Of a stretch of 64,000 bases of DNA, positions 26,891-35,440 are shown piece by piece. Numbering within the stretch: the stretch's first letter is position 1; every line of letters begins with the position of its first letter. This stretch comes from Fredinandcohnia onubensis (GTDB lineage Bacteria > Bacillota > Bacilli > Bacillales > Bacillaceae_L). The translations under genes were made by a program, and so were the position numbers. The stretch lies in NCBI RefSeq assembly GCF_002734215.1, contig NZ_NSEB01000004.1, forward strand, positions 653,605 to 717,604, given 5' to 3'. A model generated the notes under the pieces. It did no database searches. It was given only the letters and a program-made list of their open reading frames with translations, and was not told the origin of the DNA.

Positions 26891-29292
26891 CCTTCTTTCC
26901 TCCTTGTTAAACGTAATTTAATCATTGTAAATATACCTAGTGCTGCTATTCCGAGCACAGTAATTTCAAACAATGTATCAAAGCCACGGAAGTCTACTAA
27001 TATGACGTTAACTATATTTGTACCTCCGCCTTTTTTATAGCTATTTTCTACAAAATAACTTGAGATAGAGTCAATCAATCTTGTGCTATTTGCGGAAATC
27101 GCAAGTAAAGTAACAATGGTTCCAACCCCTAATGAAATAATGAGGTTTGTAAGACGAAAACGCATTGGTTTTTCTTTTTTGTGTAGCTTTGGTAAGTGAT
27201 AGAAACACAAAAGGAATAAGGAAACAGATACTGTTTCAATTACGAGCTGAGTCAACGCTAAATCAGGTGCGCGGAATAGCACAAAGAATAACGAAACTGA
27301 ATATCCAACTGCACCAAGTGCGATAATTGCCGTAAGTCTTGATTTGGCGAAAACAGTTGTCGCTACGCCACCCACAAGAACAAATGCTAGCACGGCTTCA
27401 AAAAGTCGAACTGGCGCAACATGTGTTAAATCAAAAGCAAATGCATTTTTAATAATGAGCGCACTTCCAATTGCTAAGATAAAGAATGCAAACATAATCA
27501 CTAAGTAGTCACGAATAACCCCAGTCATATAGAAGCGATTTAACTTTGATGCTGACCTCTCCATTCCAATAATCCCATTGTCATAAAGATTGTTTAAAGT
27601 TAAGCGCTTGGAAAAGACATTGTAAATGCCTGTCCATTTTGCAAGCGAAAGAAACATAAGGGTTCCTAACACAACAACTCCAATTGACATAAAGAGCGGT
27701 GCATTCCATCCGTGGAAATATTCAAAATGAACATGATAGTTTGAATCACCATCAAGTAAGCTTGGAACGATGGATGCCACAGCTGGTTCAATTAAACTTG
27801 GAGCCAGAATGTTTGAAAACAAACCAAAAATGATAACAAGTGAAGCTAGGATAATTGGCGAGATTAACATCCCAATTGGTGCTTCATGTGGTTTTTTATC
27901 CAGTTTTTCAAACTGAGCTTTTCCAGTAAAAGTTTTAAAGACTAGGATCATACTGTAAATGAACGTGAATACACTAGCAATCCAACCGATGATAGGGAAA
28001 AGAATACCTAATGTTTCCATATTGAAAATATCAAGTGTCGTTGCATTTACAATGGCTGTAAAGAACGCTTCTTTACTTAAGAAACCATTAAATGGTGGTA
28101 GACCTGCCATTGAAAAGGCGCCAATAACAGCCAATGTGAAGGTGATTGGCATCACGGTCATTAATCCACCAAGCTTGCGTATATCACGGGTACCTGTTTC
28201 ATGGTCGACAATACCTACAACCATGAACAAACTTCCTTTGAATGTCGCGTGGTTAATTAAGTGGAAAATAGCGGCGACTATTGCAGCCAAATAAATATTG
28301 GTATCAAGATGGTCATAATGAAGAGCAGCTGAACCAATTCCTAATAGGGACATAATCATCCCCAGTTGACTTACTGTTGAAAATGCGAGAATTCCTTTTA
28401 AATCTGTTTGTTTAACGGCACTAAATGAGCCCCAGAACAAGGTAATGATTCCAAAGGTTGAGATAATCCAAAACCATTCACTTGATCCAGCAAAAATTGG
28501 ACTTAAGCGCGCAACTAAATAAATACCTGCCTTTACCATTGTTGCTGAGTGAAGATACGCACTAACAGGTGTTGGTGCTTCCATTGCATCCGGTAACCAA
28601 ATATGGAACGGAAATTGAGCTGATTTTGTAAAAGCACCTAATAAAATTAATAGCATTGCCGGAATGAATAGTGAATTTGATGGTAATGTATCCACTTGAG
28701 CAATCATCTCACGAATACTGAATGTATTCGTCATGAGTGATAGTAAAACAAATCCAGCTAGCATGGATAAACCACCAAACACGGTGATTAACATTGATTT
28801 AAGTGCACCATACCTAGACTTTTCACGATTATGCCAGTATCCAATTAGTAGAAAAGAAGATAGACTAGTTAACTCCCAAAACGTGTAAAGCATAATCACA
28901 TTATCGGAGAGGACAACTCCAAGCATAGCTCCCATAAAACAGAGTAGGTACACATAAAAGTTATGTAGGGATTCCTTTTCTTTCGATAAATAGTAGATAG
29001 AGTAGAGAACAACCAATGCTCCAATACCTGTAATCAGTAAGGCAAACAAGAGTCCTAATCCATCAATGTACGCAGTGAAATTTACTCCAATGGAAGGTAT
29101 CCATTCTGCGGTACGAATTATCGGATTTCCATTCATCGTGTCCTTCATAAATGGAAAGAAATAAGAAAATAGTAGTACAGGTAGAAATAGTACAAACCAA
29201 CCTGTATGAATCCCGCGCAAATATTTGCGTAAAAAAGGAATTAAGATAGCCAATATAAATGGAGATAATATGGCCCAATGTACAAGTGACAA
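26887..29292 (-). CDS. mrpA: Na+/H+ antiporter subunit MrpA
   Basis: The first and largest gene of the seven-gene mrp operon, 801 residues as in B. subtilis. It resembles complex I NuoL with an added MrpB-like C-terminal part. The TM5 glutamate is in MLYTFWELTSLSSFLLIGYW near 138; KSAQFPFHIWLPDAMEAPTP near 225 and HLINHATFKGSLFMVVGIVD near 335 hold conserved Lys/His residues of the proton path. The complex exchanges external H+ for internal Na+ and supports alkali and salt tolerance, and in B. subtilis sporulation. The start is TTG after GAGGGGGTACTG. A structured repeat element lies only 30 bp upstream, so the promoter must be inside or beyond it. Confidence 0.96.
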   Translation of the reverse strand: MSLVHWAILSPFILAILIPFLRKYLRGIHTGWFVLFLPVLLFSYFFPFMKDTMNGNPIIRTAEWIPSIGVNFTAYIDGLGLLFALLITGIGALVVLYSIYYLSKEKESLHNFYVYLLCFMGAMLGVVLSDNVIMLYTFWELTSLSSFLLIGYWHNREKSRYGALKSMLITVFGGLSMLAGFVLLSLMTNTFSIREMIAQVDTLPSNSLFIPAMLLILLGAFTKSAQFPFHIWLPDAMEAPTPVSAYLHSATMVKAGIYLVARLSPIFAGSSEWFWIISTFGIITLFWGSFSAVKQTDLKGILAFSTVSQLGMIMSLLGIGSAALHYDHLDTNIYLAAIVAAIFHLINHATFKGSLFMVVGIVDHETGTRDIRKLGGLMTVMPITFTLAVIGAFSMAGLPPFNGFLSKEAFFTAIVNATTLDIFNMETLGILFPIIGWIASVFTFIYSMILVFKTFTGKAQFEKLDKKPHEAPIGMLISPIILASLVIIFGLFSNILAPSLIEPAVASIVPSLLDGDSNYHVHFEYFHGWNAPLFMSIGVVVLGTLMFLSLAKWTGIYNVFSKRLTLNNLYDNGIIGMERSASKLNRFYMTGVIRDYLVIMFAFFILAIGSALIIKNAFAFDLTHVAPVRLFEAVLAFVLVGGVATTVFAKSRLTAIIALGAVGYSVSLFFVLFRAPDLALTQLVIETVSVSLFLLCFYHLPKLHKKEKPMRFRLTNLIISLGVGTIVTLLAISANSTRLIDSISSYFVENSYKKGGGTNIVNVILVDFRGFDTLFEITVLGIAALGIFTMIKLRLTRRKEG

Positions 29293-29322
29293 AACAGTAC
29301 CCCCTCAAACAAAATTATCAAA

Positions 29323-29502
29323 TGCGCCTTGGCGTATTTGCCGCCCGATTTTTTTCGAGCTTGCTCGAAAAACTACCTTTTAAAAATCGTGGCATCCGCC
29401 GGTGGCTTTAACTTTATTCAGCCAAGGTTAGACCCAGTTCAATTTGTAGTTTTTTTTACAATATCACTCATTGAAGTAGAAGCCTTATGCTGAATAAAGT
29501 TA
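29323..29502. repeat. Structured interspersed element, copy 1 (180 bp)
   Basis: Reading the plus strand: a hairpin TGCGCC-TT-GGCGTA; a long stem GCCCGATTTTT / AAAAATCGTGGC (one bulged T) enclosing a nested hairpin TTCGAGC-TT-GCTCGAA; a conserved GGCATCCGCCGG; and perfect 14-bp arms TAACTTTATTCAGC (29409-29422) and GCTGAATAAAGTTA (29489-29502) around a 66-base loop. Copy 2 at 34417 shares roughly 90 percent of the first 100 bases. It has no reading frame. The remaining intergenic DNA to 29685 shows no other feature. Confidence 0.85.
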
Positions 29503-29685
29503 CATCTTATAAAAGTATATAACAATTATTACGAACTTGCATGCCTTGCAACTTCTAGTGTTACCTAGATATTTAGTTGTTATTAAATATGAAGAGATGT
29601 GTTCTTATGAACAAAAAAATTTTTTTAAAATAGATTGTATAAAAATGCTTTTCGAAATGAATGCTAGTAGCAAGAGGTGAGTTTT

Positions 29686-29910
29686 GTGAATGTGAAAAAA
29701 GGAATTGTGGCAATTGCGATTTTTGCCTTCTTGTTTACAATAGCGTGGGTAATTCATGACCAAACGAAGAGAGAATATATCGTAGAAGAACAAGTTGATA
29801 ACAATCAACAATTTCAAATACAAACAATTGATTCGACACAAACTGAGGAAACAACGGTCTACCCAAAATTCAAACCACGTGAATATATTCGGATCGAACA
29901 TCGAAAATAA
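29686..29910 (+). CDS. Small single-pass membrane protein, unknown
   Basis: A 74-residue protein starting at GTG eight bases behind AAGAGG. One N-terminal membrane segment (KGIVAIAIFAFLFTIAWVIH) is followed by a hydrophilic, Gln/Thr-rich tail ending in KFKPREYIRIEHRK, probably outside the cell. No known domain is recognised. It lies between the mrp operon (divergent) and another unknown exported protein gene (convergent). Confidence 0.6.
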   Translation: MNVKKGIVAIAIFAFLFTIAWVIHDQTKREYIVEEQVDNNQQFQIQTIDSTQTEETTVYPKFKPREYIRIEHRK

Positions 29911-29943
29911 AAAAAGGATGAGACAAAAAGCATCTCATCCTAA
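29909..29943. terminator. Bidirectional terminator overlapping the stop codon of the minus gene
   Basis: Stem AGGATGAGA / TCTCATCCT; the long T-tract is on the minus strand. The minus gene's stop codon lies within the stem. Confidence 0.75.
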
Positions 29944-30509
29944 ATCATACTGTTATTTCTTACCATTGGAACCGGAATAGCTTTATTATGGAACATCATA
30001 ATTAAGATGGGACATCCAAGAAGAGCCAAGAGAGTAAATAAACTAAATAATAAATTCGAAGTTAATGTAATTCCAGCTTCATAACCAGCTTCCATATAAT
30101 CATCGTATAGAGCAGCAATTTCCTGATCATCAGGGAAATTTGCGAGCATTAGAAATTCTTTGTTTTCCGTATCATAATAAAAGAATTCATGTTTTTGAAT
30201 ATAAAAAATGCTATCGCGTTTTAATTTATATGCTACGTGCCCTACGACAACATTGGCTGTATACGTATCAATTTCTTCTTCATTTTTCTCTGTACTTGGA
30301 TCATCCGCCGTGATGACTTTTGTAATTTCTGCTTCCTTCGTAATGGTATTAACCACTTCAGCAGAACCTTCCGCATAATAATTAATTTCCTTCAGTTTCT
30401 CATTAACCGCTTTTGTGAAATCTGATTCCCCAGATGCACCTGCCGTACTTAAGAAGGTGAAAAAAGCCAAACAACAGACAATCATCAAAAATAATAACCC
30501 TTTTTTCAT
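29940..30509 (-). CDS. Exported/membrane protein of unknown function
   Basis: A 189-residue protein with an N-terminal signal peptide (MKKGLLFLMIVCCLAFFTFL, likely cut after TAGASG), an acidic extracellular middle part of mixed beta pattern (TANVVVGHVAYKLKRDSIFY), and one membrane segment near residues 150-172 (LLFSLFTLLALLGCPILIMM) with a short tail. It is not recognised. RBS AGAGGGGTTAG precedes the ATG. The neighbours are also small membrane proteins without known roles. Confidence 0.7.
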   Translation of the reverse strand: MKKGLLFLMIVCCLAFFTFLSTAGASGESDFTKAVNEKLKEINYYAEGSAEVVNTITKEAEITKVITADDPSTEKNEEEIDTYTANVVVGHVAYKLKRDSIFYIQKHEFFYYDTENKEFLMLANFPDDQEIAALYDDYMEAGYEAGITLTSNLLFSLFTLLALLGCPILIMMFHNKAIPVPMVRNNSMI

Positions 30510-30625
30510 CTAACCCCTCTTTTCCCATAATAGTAGTCCTTACTCTATATGTATTTACAAAAAAGAGATTTACCACTAAAATCGAAAAGAACAACGCAGT
30601 GAAGTATTGATATGAGGAATTGAAA

Positions 30626-31183
30626 ATGAAGAATACATATTTTACAAGTTACTTTCCGCTTATTTCTATTATCCTTTTTAGTATCTCGTTTGCGATTTTG
30701 ACTGAATTGAAAACATTAGAGCTACTTAAACAAATTGGTATCTACCGTGGAATGCAGGAGTTTTTCTCCCCAACCTGGATTAATTTTGCGATCTTTTTTG
30801 TGTTTTTCTTGATTTATTTCATGGTATTTGCCGCTCTAAAATTAATCTCGAATACATTGCTTGAACTTTCCCTTTTGTTTTTTACGAGGGACAGTAATGG
30901 AGAAAGTTTGCCCAAAATACGTGTCGGTTCCTTCTTCTATCTTGTTGGAGGAACGGTTTCACTTGCTTTTGTCCAATCCTTTTATGGCATCGTCATTGTC
31001 CTGTTACTCGCAACTCTTGGATATTTTATTTTTTTCGTCTATAAAATACAAGACACCTTATCTTTCGGTGGATTAATTGGATTAGTCTTTTTTCATACAC
31101 TAAGTTGGTTCACGTTTTTTATGACCGTAACTTATGTATGTATTCGGTTATACAACAGTATTATCGCTAGCTTACCAATCTAA
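30626..31183 (+). CDS. Multi-pass membrane protein of unknown function
   Basis: A 185-residue protein with four to five hydrophobic segments (about 8-26, 50-72, 106-124, 126-146, 156-180) and few charged residues. The ATG at 30626 is chosen because GAGG lies eight bases upstream; an in-frame TTG two codons earlier is also possible. No family motif was recognised. It is convergent with pbpD via a common terminator. Confidence 0.7.
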   Translation: MKNTYFTSYFPLISIILFSISFAILTELKTLELLKQIGIYRGMQEFFSPTWINFAIFFVFFLIYFMVFAALKLISNTLLELSLLFFTRDSNGESLPKIRVGSFFYLVGGTVSLAFVQSFYGIVIVLLLATLGYFIFFVYKIQDTLSFGGLIGLVFFHTLSWFTFFMTVTYVCIRLYNSIIASLPI

Positions 31184-31208
31184 AAAAGCGAGCCAATTAC
31201 TGGCTCGC
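31182..31208. terminator. Bidirectional terminator containing the pbpD stop codon
   Basis: Stem GCGAGCCA / TGGCTCGC with a five-base loop; AAAAAA on the plus side is the minus-strand T-tract. The pbpD TAA is in the hairpin. Confidence 0.85.
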
Positions 31209-33065
31209 CTTCATAATATCCTTCCATATATATATTTGCGGTTTTCGTGATTCCATATAGTAAATGCTTTTGTTCTGATCATGACCGACCCATACACCTG
31301 CTGTATACTTTTCGGTTAAACCGACGAACCATAGGTCTTTTACATCATTTGTGGTTCCAGTTTTTCCACCAATATAACCGCTAGAAAAATTCGCTTCTTT
31401 AGCCGTTCCAGATTTAACAACGTCGGCAAGTAATGACTTTACCTTTTGATTAGCTGAACGACTCCAAACCGTTGAAGATTGTTCATTCCATTCATAAAGG
31501 ATCTTTCCTTGTAAATCGGTTACCCTTGTAATACCACGAGCTTGAATAAATTGACCATTATTTGCAAATGTTGCAAATGCATTTGTCATTTCTAAAGGGG
31601 ACATCCCGTATGTAAAACCGCCAATGGCCGCGGGTAAATAGTGGTCCTCTTTAACCACATTCGAAAAGTGAAGCTTATCCAAATAATTGAAACCATTTTC
31701 AACCCCAACCCTTTCTAACAGACGAACAGCAGGGGTATTATAGGAATACTTAAAAGCCGTTTGTAAGCTAACATTTCCATATTGGCCACCGCCATAATTT
31801 CGCGGGCAATATCCGTTTTTGCAATAATTGTTTGCATTAATTGTCTGTGAGACAGAGGCACCTGTTTGATCAAAATAAGGTGCATAAACAAGCAATGGTT
31901 TAATCGCAGAGCCAGGTTGACGGAAAGCTTGGTATGCCCTGTGAAAGGAAAACTTTTCGTAATTTTTCCCACCAACAATGGCGACAAGTTGATTCCTGCT
32001 ATGTTCGATAACTGCAGCAGCACCTTGAACGTTTGCGTTTGGTAAATATCGTTCCACTGAATGTATAGCGGCTTCCTGTATTGAAGGGTTCAATGCTGTT
32101 TCAATGATGATTCCAGACTTGAGAGTCTCTTTTACCTTAGTATCTAATTCTTTCTGCAGTTTTTCCTTTTCATCATTTGAAGTTGCTGACTTTATTTTTT
32201 GGTTAAATCCATCTTTTTCAGCAATTAATTCCTCAAACTCTTGATAAATATAGGTCGTATAATCAGGATACTGGTCGACGATTTTCTCCTTTTTTGCAAG
32301 TTCAATCGGCTCATGTAGCGCTTTTTCATATTCCTCTTTTGTAATTTTTCCTGCTTCGGCTAAGTTTTGTAAAATCCGTTCTTGTCTTTCTTTTGTATTT
32401 GAGAAATGCGTAACTGGATTATAAAGAGATGGATTATTTGGTATCGCACTTAAAAAAGCAATTTTCGCGAGTGACGCATCTTTGATGGATTGATTAAAAT
32501 AAAGCTGAGAAGCAGTTTCAATCCCATATGCCCCATTTTGAAAATAAATCGCATTTATGTACAATGTTATAATCTCTTCTTTTGAAAGGTTCCGCTCAAG
32601 TTGATACGAATACAATAGTTCACTTAACTTTCGGTTATAGGTTTTTTCGTTGGTTAAATAGAGATTTCTAGCTAGCTGCTGCGTAAGTGTACTTCCACCT
32701 TGGTCGATAGAATCATTTTGTAAGTTAACAAGAGCAGCTCTACTTATTCCGGATATATCAAAGCCTAGATGCTCATAAAAATGCTGATCCTCAATGGTAA
32801 TAAACAGATCCTTTACAATTTGCGGAATCTCATCCTTAGTGAGCGTGATCCGATTCTCGCTATGGTGAATCTCTGAAATTACTTTTCCTGTTCTGTCCGT
32901 TATGTAGCTTGTTTGTGGTAACACCACTTCATCAATTGGGATTTTTTCATCCAGCACAGCTGGAAAACTTTTTGCAAGCTTCAACTCCTCGTTTACTTGG
33001 AATAGTACAAACAAAAACAACAGTAAAAGTAAAAAAGTGATGATGTACCCTGTTTGTCTTCTCAT
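31197..33065 (-). CDS. pbpD: Class A penicillin-binding protein (PBP4-like)
   Basis: Bifunctional peptidoglycan synthase, 622 residues, very close to the 624 of B. subtilis PBP4. One membrane anchor lies at residues 6-24. The glycosyltransferase 51 domain shows the catalytic Glu in TIEDQHFYEHLGFD near 90 and GGSTLTQQLARNLYL near 122. The transpeptidase domain has the active Ser in QPGSAIKPLL near 385, SYN near 441 and KTGTTNDVKD near 568. The order pbpD-MFS(yuxJ)-kapD matches B. subtilis. The ATG has only a weak GAGAGAGTG ribosome site. The stop codon lies inside the terminator hairpin shared with the convergent gene. Confidence 0.93.
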   Translation of the reverse strand: MRRQTGYIITFLLLLLFLFVLFQVNEELKLAKSFPAVLDEKIPIDEVVLPQTSYITDRTGKVISEIHHSENRITLTKDEIPQIVKDLFITIEDQHFYEHLGFDISGISRAALVNLQNDSIDQGGSTLTQQLARNLYLTNEKTYNRKLSELLYSYQLERNLSKEEIITLYINAIYFQNGAYGIETASQLYFNQSIKDASLAKIAFLSAIPNNPSLYNPVTHFSNTKERQERILQNLAEAGKITKEEYEKALHEPIELAKKEKIVDQYPDYTTYIYQEFEELIAEKDGFNQKIKSATSNDEKEKLQKELDTKVKETLKSGIIIETALNPSIQEAAIHSVERYLPNANVQGAAAVIEHSRNQLVAIVGGKNYEKFSFHRAYQAFRQPGSAIKPLLVYAPYFDQTGASVSQTINANNYCKNGYCPRNYGGGQYGNVSLQTAFKYSYNTPAVRLLERVGVENGFNYLDKLHFSNVVKEDHYLPAAIGGFTYGMSPLEMTNAFATFANNGQFIQARGITRVTDLQGKILYEWNEQSSTVWSRSANQKVKSLLADVVKSGTAKEANFSSGYIGGKTGTTNDVKDLWFVGLTEKYTAGVWVGHDQNKSIYYMESRKPQIYIWKDIMKASQ

Positions 33066-33103
33066 TTAAAACACTCTCTCGAAATATACTATACTAGTAT
33101 TAT

Positions 33104-33131
33104 ATAAAAAAAGAGATGGCAATCGCCATCT
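33104..33131 (-). terminator. Terminator of the MFS gene
   Basis: Stem AGATGGC / GCCATCT with an AATC loop; AAAAAAAG on the plus side is the T-tract. Confidence 0.8.
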
Positions 33132-33133
33132 GT

Positions 33134-34354
33134 TTAAGCAGCTTGTTGAGTTGATTTTTCAGAATGCCGAACAACACTTAGCCATAAGATTATTGCTCCC
33201 GTTAAAAAGAGACCACTTGTTACGAAAAAGACGGTAGAAATTCCGAAAAAACCACTAAGAATCCCACCAGAAATCGGACCAATGACATTTCCTAGAAACC
33301 GAAAACTTACATTATAGCCTTGAACTTCGCCTTGCATGGAAAGTGGTGCGACCTGACGGATATAAGCTGTCATGCAAGGGATGAGCCCTCCAACGGCCAT
33401 TCCAAATAAAAATCGACAAACTACAAGTTGCCATAACTCGGTCACAAGTCCTTGCGGAATAAACATAATCGAGGACGCAAGCAAGAGGATTGTTAAGATT
33501 TTTTCATGGCCAATGCTGTCACCGATTTTACCCCATTGTCTCGTGAATAATAAATTTCCAAAACCGGTCGCGGAAAATGCCATCCCAGCCAAGAACACAA
33601 TATTACTACTGTCTGTTAAATGCGTAACATATAATGCAAGTAAGGGCTGAATACTAAAATTAGCGACCTGGATGAGAGTCGAGATAAGCATAATGGTTAA
33701 TAAAACCGGATGCTTGAGGATATGAATTAAAACCTCTTTACGGGTATACTTTTTGGCAGTAGTACTTGTTTCATTCGCTCGTACCTCTTTAATACCACCA
33801 GCAACTAAGACGACTGCCCCTAAAATCACGACCGCAGTGAGGACAAAGGTATATTGGAAACCGACTGCATCTGCAAGCAATCCACCTAATAATGGACCGA
33901 ATAATGCTCCTGACACATTCCCCATTTGAAGTGTTCCTAACGTTTTTCCGGCAATTTCTTTCGGTGTTTGTGCGGAAATGAGGGCAAGGGAGGTTGGAAT
34001 AAAACCTGTTACAGCACCCATGAAGAGTCTCAAGAAAAATAATTGCTTTACCGAGTTCACATATCCCATTAAAAAAATACTAACGGCAATACCAATACCT
34101 GTAATGATAAGAATTTTTTTGTAGCCATTTCGATCACCAAAACGTCCCCATATCGGTGAAATAAAAAAAGCCGTAACAAAGGTTGCTGCAAAAACTAATC
34201 CAGCCCACCTTTGTACAAAGCTATCTGAGTAATCACCAAAGGTTTCGATGTATAAAGAGAGAAATGGCATTATCATTGTAGCACTTGCAGCAACAAAGAA
34301 ATTGGCAAACCACATGATCAAAAGATTTCGCTTAGCTGATTGAATCGGAAACAC
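33134..34354 (-). CDS. yuxJ: MFS multidrug-type exporter (YuxJ-like)
   Basis: A major facilitator of 406 residues with twelve predicted membrane segments. The loop 2-3 motif GRFGDRNGYKKILIITGIGI lies near 70 and GTLQMGNVSGALFGPLLGGL (motif C-like) near 140. Such proteins expel drugs by proton antiport; the substrate is unknown. The start used is GTG with an AAGAAG-rich but poor ribosome site, supported by the family-like N-terminus SAKRNLLIMWFANFFVAASA. It lies between pbpD and kapD, the position of yuxJ in B. subtilis. A clear SigA promoter ends 33 bp upstream of the start. Confidence 0.85.
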   Translation of the reverse strand: MFPIQSAKRNLLIMWFANFFVAASATMIMPFLSLYIETFGDYSDSFVQRWAGLVFAATFVTAFFISPIWGRFGDRNGYKKILIITGIGIAVSIFLMGYVNSVKQLFFLRLFMGAVTGFIPTSLALISAQTPKEIAGKTLGTLQMGNVSGALFGPLLGGLLADAVGFQYTFVLTAVVILGAVVLVAGGIKEVRANETSTTAKKYTRKEVLIHILKHPVLLTIMLISTLIQVANFSIQPLLALYVTHLTDSSNIVFLAGMAFSATGFGNLLFTRQWGKIGDSIGHEKILTILLLASSIMFIPQGLVTELWQLVVCRFLFGMAVGGLIPCMTAYIRQVAPLSMQGEVQGYNVSFRFLGNVIGPISGGILSGFFGISTVFFVTSGLFLTGAIILWLSVVRHSEKSTQQAA

Positions 34355-34386
34355 CTTCTTAATTCGAATATTTCGACTTACTAAAT

Positions 34387-34415
34387 ATTATAGAATATTA
34401 TTGTTACTTAATCAA
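34387..34415 (-). promoter_or_regulatory. SigA promoter of the MFS gene
   Basis: On the minus strand TTGATT (34410-34415), 17 bp, TATAAT (34387-34392). Its -35 touches the edge of the structured element at 34417. Confidence 0.7.
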
Positions 34416-34416
34416 T

Positions 34417-34542
34417 TACGCCTTGGCGTATTTGCGCCTGATTTTTTCGAGCTTGCTCGAAAATTACCTTTGAAAAATCATGGCATCCGCCGGAGGCTAT
34501 AACTATATTCAAGCGGGCTCAAAGCCTGTTTGAATATAGTTA
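34417..34542. repeat. Structured interspersed element, copy 2 (126 bp)
   Basis: Same architecture and orientation as the element at 29323: hairpin TACGCC-TT-GGCGTA, stem GCCTGATTTTT / AAAAATCATGGC, nested CGAGC-TT-GCTCG, the block GGCATCCGCCGG, and perfect 13-bp arms TAACTATATTCAA (34500-34512) and TTGAATATAGTTA (34530-34542) around a 17-base loop. Base changes relative to copy 1 are paired within stems. It lies in the divergent gap between the MFS gene and kapD. Confidence 0.85.
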
Positions 34543-34574
34543 AGGTTAAATAGCATATATATTATAAATATATT

Positions 34575-34603
34575 CTGAAAAATACAGTAAACCGTGCTAT
34601 AAT
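34575..34603 (+). promoter_or_regulatory. Probable extended -10 promoter of kapD
   Basis: CTGAAA, 17 bp, TATAAT with an upstream TGC (34595-34597). Confidence 0.5.
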
Positions 34604-34684
34604 ATTTAAAAAGATGTTCGTTGATTTTATATTGTAAGGTAGTATCTAACTTTACTAGACTAATATGATAAAGGAGGTTTAGGA

Positions 34685-35308
34685 GTGGATAATCAGCATC
34701 AATATTTGTTTATTGATTTTGAATTTACAATGCCAGAGAGAAAAAACAACCCACAAGGATTTTACCCCGAGATTATTGAAGTTGGACTTGTTTGCGTGAG
34801 GAACCAAAAAATAATCGAACAATACTCATCATATGTGAAACCAATAAAATTTCCTACATTAACAGAACGATGTAAGTCCTTTTTAAACATTTCTCAAGAG
34901 CAAGTCGATCACGGTATCACATTTCAAGAGTTGGTTAATAAGCTCTCAGGGTATGAAAATCATTCATCTAGCACCATCATCACATGGGGAAATATGGATA
35001 TGAAGGTTTTGCGCCATAATTCTCAACGGGCTGGAATTCCTTTTCCTTTTAAAGGAAAGCAAAGGGACTTGTCTATGGAATATAAACGCTTTTTTGGGGA
35101 CCAAAATCAGACAGGTCTTTGGAAGGCGGTCCAAGAGTATGGTAAAGAAGGGACAGGCAAACATCATTGTGCCCTTGATGACGCCCTTACAACCTTTAAT
35201 ATATTCAAGTTAGTTGAAAACGATAAACGCTATTTATCCAAACCAGAGCCAACAACTATCGGTGATCGAGTCGATTTCTCGAAAGTATTAAATAAATTTG
35301 CACTATAA
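34685..35308 (+). CDS. kapD: 3'-5' exonuclease family protein KapD, KinA-pathway inhibitor
   Basis: A 207-residue DEDDh-type exonuclease homologue. The first motif is FIDFEFTMPERK with Asp11 and Glu13; ITWGNMDMKVLRHNSQ near 101 and HHCALDDALTTFNIFKL near 157 supply the remaining acidic and His residues, so the nuclease site looks intact. In B. subtilis KapD inhibits the KinA route to sporulation. GTG starts seven bases behind AAGGAGG. It has its own extended -10 promoter and a following terminator. Confidence 0.88.
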   Translation: MDNQHQYLFIDFEFTMPERKNNPQGFYPEIIEVGLVCVRNQKIIEQYSSYVKPIKFPTLTERCKSFLNISQEQVDHGITFQELVNKLSGYENHSSSTIITWGNMDMKVLRHNSQRAGIPFPFKGKQRDLSMEYKRFFGDQNQTGLWKAVQEYGKEGTGKHHCALDDALTTFNIFKLVENDKRYLSKPEPTTIGDRVDFSKVLNKFAL

Positions 35309-35349
35309 AAAACCAATTCGCTCATCAAGTGAATTGGTTTTTATTTTTA
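35307..35349 (+). terminator. Terminator of kapD
   Basis: Stem AAACCAATTC / GAATTGGTTT followed by TTATTTTT. Confidence 0.85.
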
Positions 35350-35440
35350 AAATTTGATAGCACTGTCGAATTTTTACAATTGATTTGAAAAATAATCGCA
35401 TCCCGTTAGGATATCCTAATTTCAAAAGGAGGGATGCCTT

